A program made the translations under genes and the position numbers. Below the pieces are notes generated by a model that ran no database searches, was not told where the DNA came from, and was given only the letters and a program-made list of their open reading frames with translations. A stretch of DNA of 64,000 nucleotides, from the NCBI RefSeq assembly GCF_011397635.1, contig NC_064754.1, positions 34,336,043 to 34,400,042 of the forward strand, read 5' to 3'. Shown here one piece after another: positions 10,742-20,580 of the stretch (its first letter is position 1; each line of letters begins with the position of its first letter). The DNA comes from Epinephelus fuscoguttatus (lineage: Eukaryota > Chordata > Actinopteri > Perciformes > Serranidae).

Positions 10742-12374
10742 CAGTACAGGCCAAAAGTTTGGACACACCTTCTCATTCAATGCGTTTTCTTTATTTTCAT
10801 GACTATTTACATTGTAGATTCTCACTGAAGGCATCAAAACTATGAATGAACACATGTGGAGTTATGTACTTAACAAAAAAAGGTGAAATAACTGAAAACA
10901 TGTTTTATATTCTAGTTTCTTCAAAATAGCCACCCTTTGCTCTGATTACTGCTTTGCACACTCTTGGCATTCTCTCCAGGAGCTTCAAGAGGTAGTCACC
11001 TGAAATGGTTTCCACTTCACAGGTGTGCCTTATCAGGGTTAATTAGTGGAATTTCTTGCTTTATCAATGGGGTTGGGACCATCAGCTGTGTTGTGCAGAA
11101 GTCAGGTTAATACACAGCCGACAGCCCTATTGGACAACTGTTAAAATTCATATTATGGCAAGAACCAATCAGCTAACTAAAGAAAAACGAGTGGCCATCA
11201 TTACTTTAAGAAATGAAGGTCAGTCAGTCAGTCCGGAAAATTGCAAAAACTTTAAATGTGTCCCCAAGTGGAGTCGCAAAAACCATCAAGCGCTACAACG
11301 AAACTGGCACACATGAGGACCGACCCAGGAAAGGAAGACCAAGAGTCACCTCTGCTTCTGAGGATAAGTTCATCCGAGTCAGCAGCCTCAGAAATCGCAA
11401 GTTAACAGCAGCTCAGATCAGAGACCAGATGAATGCCACACAGAGTTCTAGCAGCAGACCCATCTCTAGAACAACTGTTAAGAGGAGACTGCGCGAATCA
11501 GGCCTTCATGGTCAAATAGCTGCTAGGAAACCACTGCTAAGGAGAGGCAACAAGCAGAAGAGATTTGTTTGGGCCAAGAAACACAAGGAATGGACATTAG
11601 ACCAGTGGAAATCTGTGCTTTGGTCTGATGAGTCCAAATTTGAGATCTTTGGTTCCAACCGCCGTGTCTTTGTGAGACGCAGAAAAGGTGAACGGATGGA
11701 TTCCACATGCCTGGTTCCCACTGTGAAGCATGGAGGAGGAGGTGTGATGGTGTGGGGGTGTTTTACTGGTGACACTGTTGGGGATTTATTCAAAATTGAA
11801 GGCACACTGAACCAGCATGGCTACCACAGCATCCTGCAGCGACATGCCATCCCATCCGGTTTGCGTTTAGTTGGACGATCATTTATTTTTCAACAGGACA
11901 ATGACCCCAAACACACCTCCAGGCTGTGTAAGGGCTATTTGACCAAGAAGGAGAGTGATGGAGTGCTGCGGCAGATGACGTGGCCGCCACAGTCACCGGA
12001 CCTGAACCCAATCGAGATGGTTTGGGGTGAGCTGGACCGCAGAGTGAAGGCAAAGGGGCCAACAAGTGCTAAACACCTCTGGGAACTCCTTCAAGACTGT
12101 TGGAAAACCATTTCAGGTGACTACCTCTTGAAGCTCATGGAGAGAATGCCAAGAGTGTGCAAAGCAGTAATCAGAGCAAAGGGTGGCTATTTTGAAGAAA
12201 CTAGAATATAAAACATGTTTTCAGTTATTTCACCTTTTTTTGTTAAGTACATAACTCCACATGTGTTCATTCATAGTTTTGATGCCTTCAGTGAGAATCT
12301 ACAATGTAAATAGTCATGAAAATAAAGAAAACGCATTGAATGAGAAGGTGTGTCCAAACTTTTGGCCTGTACTG
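10742..12374 (+). mobile_element. Full-length Tc1/mariner transposon, 1633 bp
   Basis: The element begins CAGTACAGGCCAAAAGTTTG and ends with its inverse, each flanked by TA (10740-10741 and 12375-12376). The terminal inverted repeats run 270 bp (10742-11011 and 12105-12374) with one substitution seen by eye (CTCCAGGAGC versus CTCCATGAGC). That near-identity implies recent insertion or recent gene conversion. The right repeat overlaps the 3' end of the transposase gene. The element lies within the first 10 bp of the hAT 10732-13956. Confidence 0.95.
11155..12211 (+). pseudogene. Tc1/mariner (DD38E) transposase with N-terminal frameshift
   Basis: The gene encodes a cut-and-paste transposase. 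The natural start is the ATG at 11155 (MARTNQLTKEKRVAIITLRN). At 11219-11231 there are three tandem TCAG units where two would keep the frame, and this 4-bp expansion shifts the reading frame. The remaining frame (11213-12211, 332 codons after an internal ATG) keeps the helix-turn-helix (KIAKTLNVSPSGVAKTIKRY), the GRPR motif, a second DNA-binding helix region, and the catalytic residues: WSDESKF (D139), QQDNDPKH (D229) and LNPIE (E268). Exactly 38 residues separate the second Asp from the Glu. This copy is probably inactive unless translation starts at the internal ATG, which would lose about 20 residues ahead of the first helix. Confidence 0.9.
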
Positions 12375-12949
12375 TATATAATCATTAGAGGACTCAATCC
12401 TGTGGCTACTGTGCGTCAACGGCGCCGTCATCTTGGGGAGATCACAGCCGGCTGGCTAGTACGGTTGTGTATGGAGAGAAGTCTTCAGCAAACTTGGCAT
12501 GCACACTCAAAGACTCAAAGTGGAATTGGGTACAAAAAATCATGAAGCACAAAATACAACACAACATCAAAAGATAGACCAAAATATATTTACAAAGTTT
12601 CTTATATATTTTTTATATTATATATTATATTTATGTATGTATATATATACAAATTTTGCTACCGTTAAACCTTCCCCGCATTTTCCCAGGGTATATGGTA
12701 TTACCATGACTAATTAATAATCACCTTAAAGGGCTCAGAGGGAGTCGCCAAAATGTCGGCTTGTGGCTATACCGTTCAGAAACAGAATAGCAAACATTAC
12801 ATAGGCCTAAGAATACTGAAAAAATAACAACAAAACATACAACATTAACAACTTTTATTAATAAATATTTAAAAAGTGCAAATGCAGCAGTCAACCAAAC
12901 AGAATGAAACAGGCTTAACAACAAATTGTCTGTGGGTTACAGTCCACTC

Positions 12950-13240
12950 CAAAAAAGTAACAATAAATAACGGCAGTAACAATAATGTGTGCTATACAGC
13001 GTATCGTCAGACCGCAACGGGTACTGTCCACTGGTTTATTTTTAGAACCTATCAACATAAATCAAATACATTAAAAGCACAGCTCTACAGCATCCAATAC
13101 TAGGGCTTATCAAATTAGAAAAACAGAACAATAAATAACAAGACATAACCGAAAATAGGCATAGGCTATATAGGCTATATAATCCCATCCTGAGAACGCA
13201 ACGGGAGATACTGTTGGTTAGTTTATTTCTAGAGCCTACC
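12950..13240. repeat. Degenerate tandem duplication inside the hAT
   Basis: Two related segments, roughly 12955-13060 and 13125-13235, share CAATAAATAAC, then a CGCAACGGG block, then GGTTTATTTTTAGAACCTA versus AGTTTATTTCTAGAGCCTA. They look like an old duplication of about 180 bp within the element. Confidence 0.45.
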
Positions 13241-13364
13241 TTTAGATTGAAAAGTTCACCCTCTCCAAGTCCGAGCTTTTCTGTCGGTCAGAACAGGCTA
13301 CTCCTCATTGAAAATGACATAAAAACAAAGTATGATAACTATAGCAGCATCCTATGCTTCAAAA

Positions 13365-13512
13365 CTATCCAAGGTTTTTCGCCAGAAGAACCAGCATGCT
13401 AACTTTTTCCAGCTGGAGCAGGGCACGTGGTGGATTGACAACTTCGGCCGCGGTGCTGAACACCCGCTCTGATGGAGAGCCTATGGCACAAACGCACAGG
13501 TACTTTCGGGCA
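13365..13512 (-). pseudogene. hAT transposase C-terminal dimerisation-domain remnant
   Basis: The minus-strand frame reads ARKYLCVCAIGSPSERVFST, then AAEVVNPPRALL and VSMLVLLAKNL. This matches the conserved hAT C-terminal pattern (P-S-E-R-x-F-S, then R, then L-x-x-x-N-V, then F/L-x-K-N-L). No catalytic domain upstream could be traced; the sequence before it is non-coding. The frame start at 13670 lies in unrelated sequence. Confidence 0.8.
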
Positions 13513-13990
13513 TGTACACATACATATACATACATTCTAATCTTTTTAATTATATTTAGACTATTCGATGTATCACTGAGGTTGCATTTATGAATGATCC
13601 ATATTTGTATTTCTAATGTTAATCTGAACCAGCTGGTTTCTGTTAAAAGGGACACACGCCCACAAACCAATTAACGCTGAGGACGGCTATTCGTTCGACT
13701 GCTGCCGTGCAATATTAAAAAGTATTACACTTATCAGTGAGTGCTGTCGGGTTTTTGTGCTTTGCTGTAATTTTTTTGGACTGGCACCCAATTACACTTT
13801 GAGACTTTTGAGTGAGCACGCCAAGTTTGCTTGACTTACACAACAGTACCAGCCAGCCGGCCGCGACCTCCCCAAGATGATGGCGACGTTGACGCATCGC
13901 TGAAACGGGCCGAAGCCGTCAACGAGGTATCTACCTTAATGTATAACATATCTATAGTGCCGACGCCTCTATTACTGCCGTTTTCATCAC

Positions 13991-14123
13991 CTGGGGTACG
14001 AGTTTTGTCTTCATCGCTATCCCCACTGTCACTGAGACAGCTGTCGTCACTTTCGAGTGGTGGAATCCCGATATGAAATCCACCTGATCGCTTCCCGTCC
14101 AACATTGATGCGTTGATTTTGGT
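13991..14123 (-). CDS. piggyBac transposase, first coding exon (start codon at 14105)
   Basis: The exon begins at 14123 after an acceptor (CCCCTTTTTTATAACACAG|ACC) and has 18 bp of leader before the ATG at 14105. It encodes 38 residues beginning MLDGKRSGGF with an acidic tail (SDSGDSDEDK), typical of piggyBac N-termini. It ends at CCCAG|GTGATG, one base into a Gly codon. Joining to 10402 keeps the frame (Gly-Tyr-Glu-Ser) and gives 586 residues in total: 115 + 1646 = 1761 bp including the stop. The exon is separated from the main exon by a 3.6 kb intron packed with other transposons. Confidence 0.75.
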
Positions 14124-14436
14124 CTGTGTTATAAAAAAGGGGCAGAAATGACATTTATATCTCAGCACACTATCTTAATAATGATTAAAGAAAAGTAACT
14201 AGAATGGCATTTCCTACAGAAAATGCACGTGAGTGCTGAAAGCCATCTAAATACAGCATTATTTATATGCTGCTGTTTTGGACTAATGTAGCCATTATGG
14301 ACGAACGTAGCGAATTAGCAACAAACCGAAATCTCTAAATAACGTAAAAAATATTCGTCACATGAAGTCTATTCCAACATGACAGCTGTAGAAGCAAACA
14401 ATAAACTGCTACGTGTGTTATCTTAGCACAACTTAC

Positions 14437-14530
14437 CTCAAATGGGACAATTTCTCCAACTTTGCAGCCTCCACACACAGTGGTTGCCAGTCAAAGCGTG
14501 AACCTCCATGAACCGGATGTAGTTCTCACT
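14437..14530 (-). other. Candidate noncoding first exon of the piggyBac gene
   Basis: A consensus minus-strand donor (TTTGAG|GTAAGT) lies at 14437, 313 bp upstream of the coding-exon acceptor at 14123. It would splice a 5' leader to the ATG exon. The 5' limit is unknown and 14530 is nominal. A transposon terminal repeat at this end was not recognised. Confidence 0.4.
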
Positions 14531-16980
14531 CAGACCGGTCCTACCAGAAACTAGTGCTTGCAAAAGGTTCCTAGGTGCGTACTGAATATGCACAAACTGG
14601 CAGCGGGGGATTACAGACGCTATCTCGGCTACAGTCTGAATCTTTTACACATACTACCCACATTGTTATGATAGAAAGCTGGTTGAAAATCAGCAAAGTA
14701 TCCTTTTAACTAAATTAAAATTGAACTGAACTCCCCTCTGGCTGGTGCCCTAGGCGGCTGTCTATGTCGCCTATAGGAAGTTATTATGAATATGGAAGAC
14801 TGGGGTAGTATCGCGCAGCTACCAGGTGTAAATTTCTAACTACATTCAGTTAACAGAGCACTCAACAGAAAACAATCATGCTCATCATTACTCTTCACCA
14901 GAAGAGGGAGGGTTAAAGATAATGACCAGCATGACCAGTTTCAGTATATCCCTCTTCTCTTGCTTGTCTCTCAGTGTTATTCAAGGATGAGGTGAGGCAA
15001 AGACATGTGCCTGCTGCAGTCACTGGCAAGATGTTGTGTGTGTAGACAGTGCCTGGAGCAGAAGAGAGAGAGATAAAGAGCATATGAGATTGGGCTAAAA
15101 GAAAGCAAACACAGACTTAGCCCTAAGGGAGCCAGGGGCTTGCTATGCTGTGACAAGCACTAGCAAATTTCTCCTTTTTTTCTCAATTTCTCACAGTAAC
15201 AAAACATACCAATAGTTTTAAAGGAAAGTTCCAGTTAATTGCAACCAAAGTCTTAACGTATTAGCTTTGGCATCATTTCTCTCAGTTAACAGAGCACTCA
15301 AAAAGTAATTAGTGAAATTTGGAAACATGCTACGACAAAGACAGTAGGGAAATAAACAGTTTGACATTTAGACAGGTTATAAAAAAGCCAAGAGTTTAGT
15401 CTGGTTAACGAAACACATGCTTTAGTAGGAGGTAAAAATGAAAGAGGGTGCACCTGAAATGTCGGTGACAATCCATCATTGTACAGGGAAGCTGTGTGCA
15501 TGCACAGTTTGTTTATCCTGGGGTTTGTTTAAAACTATTATCTCTGTATAAACAGATATCTATATAAATATAAAATCTGAAGACACCTGCTGGGCATGAT
15601 TTTAGTAACAGAAGCATTCAAGTTTACGTTTGTGGTCCGAGTAGTGTTGATCAGTTACATCTGAGCAGGTTTTGGTAGCATGCAGGTAAACAGTTAGTGT
15701 GAAGAGAAAAAAAGGTGCAACGCATCAGCTGAAATGCAGTCTTGGAACCCAGCAGCTATCATCTGACAATAATCAAGCTTTTTATAAGCATTTTTCTATT
15801 TATCTGCTTTTATGTGCAGATAAACACATAGATATATGATTATAGAGATTCACTTAAATGATGTTTAAACCTGTCTCAAGTTGCTAATTGAACTGTAAAC
15901 AATGACCTGCACACAAAAGAGGAAGTCGTGACAGCTCTGGAACCCACAAAATATTTTAGCCACTTCCCCCAGATGCTTATCATCTTCTGGGTTTTGATGT
16001 TGGTTCAAAACCTGCATGATTGTCTGATACTCATGTCCCTTGACCTTTCTGACTTATTATTTTAGCAACGCCACCGTGATCCCAGATCTAAGCAATTAAC
16101 TTGGTCACTAGAATATTGTTTAAGTGGAGCTTGGAGAAAGTAACAATGGCCAAAACTATGACAGTAAGACCCATATTGTAATGAACCAGAATTGTCTTAA
16201 CCCAGAAATGAGAGAGAGACAGAGTGTGTGTGCTTTGAAGGTGACTTTTCCAATAACGAGATGCATGTGAGCTCCAATATTACACCAGATGAAACAAGCT
16301 GGCACAGGGTTAGGCAGACAGGGAGAGAGACAGACTTTTCAGTTTTCTAATTTTCCTACCCGTTTAGCACAGAGTGGTATCGGCACCAAGGCATTCAGCC
16401 CCTTGGTGGTTTCACAGCCCTCACTTTGGACCATCTGTCCCCTGCTCCCGATGACTTTTGAAAATCATGCACGCCCAGGTCAGTGGCAGCTAGCAGTCAC
16501 TGCTGTGGGTGGTTTTTGAGATTTTGAAAAGGGGGTGCATATTTGGAGGGCTGATCTTCAAATGCTAATTTTCAAGTCTCTCGAGTGCAATCAGGCTTTG
16601 AATCCTGCTGCACTACGACAGTGATTAGAAACAGGAGTTCTTTCTGAATATTTCAGGAAGCCAAGCCGTTATATTTTCAGAGAAAGTTGCTTTGTTGCTA
16701 ATTGATTGGGAAATCATTTTGGTATTTTTCACATTTGTAAAGGGTGAAAACAAGTAAGCAAGTAAATTAATTTCATTAAATAGTGATGAGTCTGGGTTTA
16801 ACAGACAACCCAGACACACACGTTGATAGATTTCAAAGCAATTGCTTAATGATAGGAACATTCAGATGTGTTTACCTTTCAACTTAGCTGGAGCTTTCAT
16901 CAGTCCTGTGTAAGAGGGTGAATGAAGTGGAGCAGGGTGAAACACAGTCTGGGCTGATACAGTGTGTCTGGTAGGAGAGG
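14531..16980. other. Intergenic DNA with a 20-bp direct repeat
   Basis: No gene is supported. TCAGTTAACAGAGCACTCAA occurs at 14846-14865 and identically at 15282-15301. A fragment resembling dispersed 'GCCCTAGGCGGC...GTCGCCTATAGGAAG' repeats lies near 14751-14780. Confidence 0.5.
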
Positions 16981-17098
16981 TGCCTATCCCAGCTGACACT
17001 GGGCGAAAGGCGGGGTACACCCTGAACAGGTCACCAGACTATCGCAGGGCTGACACATAGAGACAGACAACCATTCACACTCACATTCACACCTAGTA
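16981..17098. repeat. Dispersed teleost repeat fragment
   Basis: The segment runs from GCCTATCCCAGCTGACACTG through GGCGGGGTACACCCTG to ACATTCACACC. It is a block I recognise as highly repeated in fish genomes (a retroelement-like tail of uncertain class), here truncated at both ends. Confidence 0.6.
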
Positions 17099-19524
17099 AC
17101 CACCAACAGTAACTTCAAGTAACAAAATATTTGCTGCCTATTAGCTGCTGGCTTATGGGTCCAAACTGCCAAACAGGAAGTGAAAGCCCTCGCTGGGCTC
17201 AGACTGTACCAATATGAGTAGAGCGTCATCCTATCCTTTCGTACCCCCTTTCACTGTCTGAATGATATACCATCTGCTATTTCCATGCATACTCAGTAAT
17301 AATTTCATGCTTTCATTGTCATCTGGGGCTGTCAATTGAGATATCAGCTGGTCTATCAGCCGATCACATTTAGCCAACAGTACAGCGACACACCATCAGT
17401 GTCAGCCTATCATCTTGCTGCTGTCTTTTAAAATATGATTCTCTTTCTGCCTTTAGTAAATTCATGCTCTAGTTGTGCACACCCTCAACCTCTCCATCAC
17501 TGTCTAGACTTTGCAGATGCATCAGCTTCATCAGCCTACCAGTCTCAGCAGAGTCATCAGCCACCATCAGTGTCTGGGCTTCTTAAGGGGAATTATCATC
17601 CTGCTGCTCAGTGATGATGCCCTTCAAATACAAAATTTCCCTGTGAAGTCTAAACACCAGAGTCTTTCTGTCAAATCTTAATCAGCACATATCATCTGTT
17701 AATTTGTGCACCTGCAATCTGTAATAAACAATCATCGTTACTCCATTCACTGTCTCTCCTGATTAGAATAAGTGCTATTCCATTGACTTAACTGATTATG
17801 GGCTAATGTTTGGTTTGTCTTTGTCTTTGTGTTTAGAGAAGCTCCTCAGGGGTAGTTCATTGTTGCAGTTGATTTCAGGTGCACACCTGCTGGAAAGTTT
17901 GCTGCGAGCTGCCCAAAAGCACCGGGCCTAGTCAAACTGTTCTTCTGTTGACGTATGGATTTCCTTGTGTTCTTTGGAAAAGTTTATTTGTGTCTCATTT
18001 TGTACACACTGCAGTTTTGTTTTCACACCTAAAACTAGTCTGAACTGTTTGATGGTGTTATGTGTGGTGCTATCCTTCCTCCGCTCACCCAATCCTTACA
18101 AAGTCACTGACCACAAATAAATCGTCCCCACGTCTGGAGACTTTTGCTGCATGAAATTTCAACACACAAAACAGACGGACCATGCAAATACACACACCTC
18201 ATCATCTAAAACCATGATTACTATCACAGTAGCTCATGCATTTCTGTGATTCCTCGCCATGTATCCTCCGCCACAGCAACACACTGAATAAAACTTCTGA
18301 AGGGAAACTGTTAGTTCTCGCCTCTCTTTAGTCTTTCTCTGTGTCAGTCTTCAGCTTTAATGAGTAAACACAGCGGTTTATCCCACAGTGTACAGCGCAC
18401 TGACCCGTTCTCAGGACCAACGTTTTTACTACCAATCAGTTAAAAATGGAAGCTGCTCACAGGCCTGACAATCATGGCCCAGATGAACAAGATGTGAGTG
18501 TTTGGCGCTTGTTAGCAGCATCCCTCATGGAATTGAGTCCCAGTTTGTTTGTCCTTAATTTTGTTTAAGTAACAAAACAAAATGAAGGCAGCAAACCCAC
18601 TTCTGTCTGTCTGATTTGGCCCATGGGTCTTACTCTGTTGTTGTCTTCTTTCTCCTCTACTTTCAAAATAAAAAAATACTGTCTAAACTAATATAAGTGT
18701 ATAATACTACGATGTGTGTTTTGGTTTAAGAGAAGTATTGGAGGTGGACAAAATAGCTTGAACAGCTCAGCTCACTAACAACACTAACACAAAATATGGA
18801 CGCAAAAATGACACAGCATTAACAAAATCTCAAAAAGTAAATCATTACATCAGCTCGTTAAGGCTCGCAGAGATTGCATGGATGAAGGATGGCCATCCTT
18901 TTGTTGTCGGAGCAGGAGAAGCAGCGACCTTTCTCAATTCCTTGTGTATCTTGGTTAAATCTTTAAAGACCTTTGGTTTGTTCTGCCCACAGATTTAACG
19001 AGCAGGGGGCTCACAGTTGGGGAGAAACAAATTGTTCCATCACTCAGTGAAAAAGAGCTAATCAGTCGCTTCAGTGTACACACATGCACGCACACACACA
19101 CACGCGCACACACAAACACTGCCATCAAATCATGTAAAGTCTAATTCATTAATTAATCACTCTTAACAAAGCAAGCACAGAGCACAGAGGCCATGGTATA
19201 GATAAAATCCAGCGGGAAACATTAAAAAAAGCCACAGCTGCCACCATTAATGAGGCGACCTGACAAACACACAGAGCCTTGGGCTCCGTGCTGCCAAGTG
19301 CTTGTCCTTCAGGCCCCCTCATCAGATGGAGAGGAACCTTCTGTATTTACAAATAACCTATTCAGCATAAGGCAACAGAAGATTTGCCTTTTCCACAAGC
19401 TGTCAGGGGAAAAAGGGAAAAAAGAAAAGAAACAGAGAGATGGAGAAAAGATGATGAAAAACATAGGAGTACTGAGAGACGAGGCTAGATGGAGAGATAA
19501 ACCAAGAAATGGCATGAAAGGAGC

Positions 19525-19564
<40 letters not shown>

Positions 19565-20420
19565 CATGGACTATCGATACATTATTCATAACCTTCCTTC
19601 CATGGTCCTGTAAGGCTGGACTCATGGGAGTTACTATACGTTTAGATCATTATGGCATTATAATAATTTTATAACATCATTTTCTTGGCCTTTATTCCTC
19701 AGATTGAATTCATCAGTTTTTCAGAGTAAGAATACATTAGTTGTAAGATAAAAGGATTTATTTTTTATTTTTTTATCTACATATTGATATTTGTATGCGA
19801 GCAATGCCACACCATCTGCCCTCAGCAATCTGGCAGTGTAATGTGGCCTTGTCTTTTTGGGCTTGTTAGAATACAAGTCAAGGCCTTGTCTAGCCTGGTG
19901 CGACTTTTTAGTTCCACATAACATCTGCCAGCACACACTGGAGTAAAATACAGACTGCAGGAATTGATTGTTCTGTTTTTCTCACCGGCTTCCTTCACAG
20001 AAAAATATGCTGCTGTGAGCACAAGCAAACAGCAAGAATCATTTCCACCAGCTGAAATTTTGATAAAAAGTGGATTGAATAAGTGTCTCACTCAGTTTAC
20101 CGATGATTAATCTCACATGGTCAGACCTGTACAACACTGTGCCAATGATATATGTGACTTTGCTAATGTGACATTATTCTAAAACAAAATATAATTAAGC
20201 AAACATAATATTACTTTTACAAGCAGATACATTCTGTTTTGTTTTTGCTCATTTCTTTTACTCATTAGCTTGTTAACCACTTTTCATTTCAGTGCTCCTT
20301 CTTTGTCATCTTGATCATATATTAGTGTTTCTATACACAGTTGTTAGAGTGTGTAACCTAGAATGACATAAGATGTAAAATGTATCACCAATAGTAATCC
20401 AGTTACATTACACTATTATA
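17099..20420. other. Intergenic, no gene recognised
   Basis: No exon could be supported. There are short CA-rich stretches around 19080-19120 and the GT/GA microsatellite at 19524-19564. Confidence 0.55.
19524..19564. repeat. (GT)n(GA)n microsatellite
   Basis: A GT run passes directly into a GA run, about 41 bp. Confidence 0.95.
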
Positions 20421-20423
20421 CAT

Positions 20424-20580
20424 CCATCCATCTATCCATTTTCATAACCGTTTATCCTGTTGAGGGTTGGGGGGGGGGGGGAGAACACACAAACTCAACA
20501 CAAAAGAGCCCCCCCCACCCCAGGGTTCACACCACCTACCCTGGATTTCAACCAGGAACCACCACTGTGCCACCCTACTT
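20424..20580. repeat. Degenerate copy of the same dispersed repeat family as 16981-17098
   Basis: The copy has CATCCATCCATC, then ATAACCGTTTATCCTGTTGA, a G run (20467-20481), and GAGAACACACAAACTC. This is the opening and closing arrangement of the same fish repeat, with most of the middle missing and a C-rich patch near 20510. Confidence 0.55.

Larger units (their letters stand above)
10732..13956 (-). mobile_element. hAT element with perfect 8-bp target duplication, interrupted by Tc1
   Basis: GTGCCGAC occurs at 10724-10731 and again at 13957-13964, exactly flanking termini CATAGATATA... and, in reverse, TATAGATATGTTA.... Beyond the termini, 12400-12560 and 13735-13905 are inverted copies of each other (shared blocks CATCTTGGGGAG, GCCGGCTGGCT, AGCAAACTTGGC), so the subterminal repeats are long. 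A fragment of hAT transposase lies inside on the minus strand (13370-13512), confirming the class. Without the Tc1 insertion the element is about 1.6 kb, far too short for an intact hAT transposase. Confidence 0.82.

Noticed and set aside
10562-10855. Minus-strand frame with an identical twin at 12261 on the plus strand
   Set aside because: Both are the Tc1 terminal inverted repeat read through. The identity is that of the repeat, not of a gene.
13715-13897. Minus-strand frame resembling one at 12400-12545
   Set aside because: The similarity comes from the hAT subterminal inverted repeats. The peptide has no known domain.
13836-14168. Single 110-codon frame including the transposase N-terminus
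   Set aside because: It reads through the acceptor at 14123 and past the donor at 13991 into the intron and the hAT. The spliced exon is the better model.
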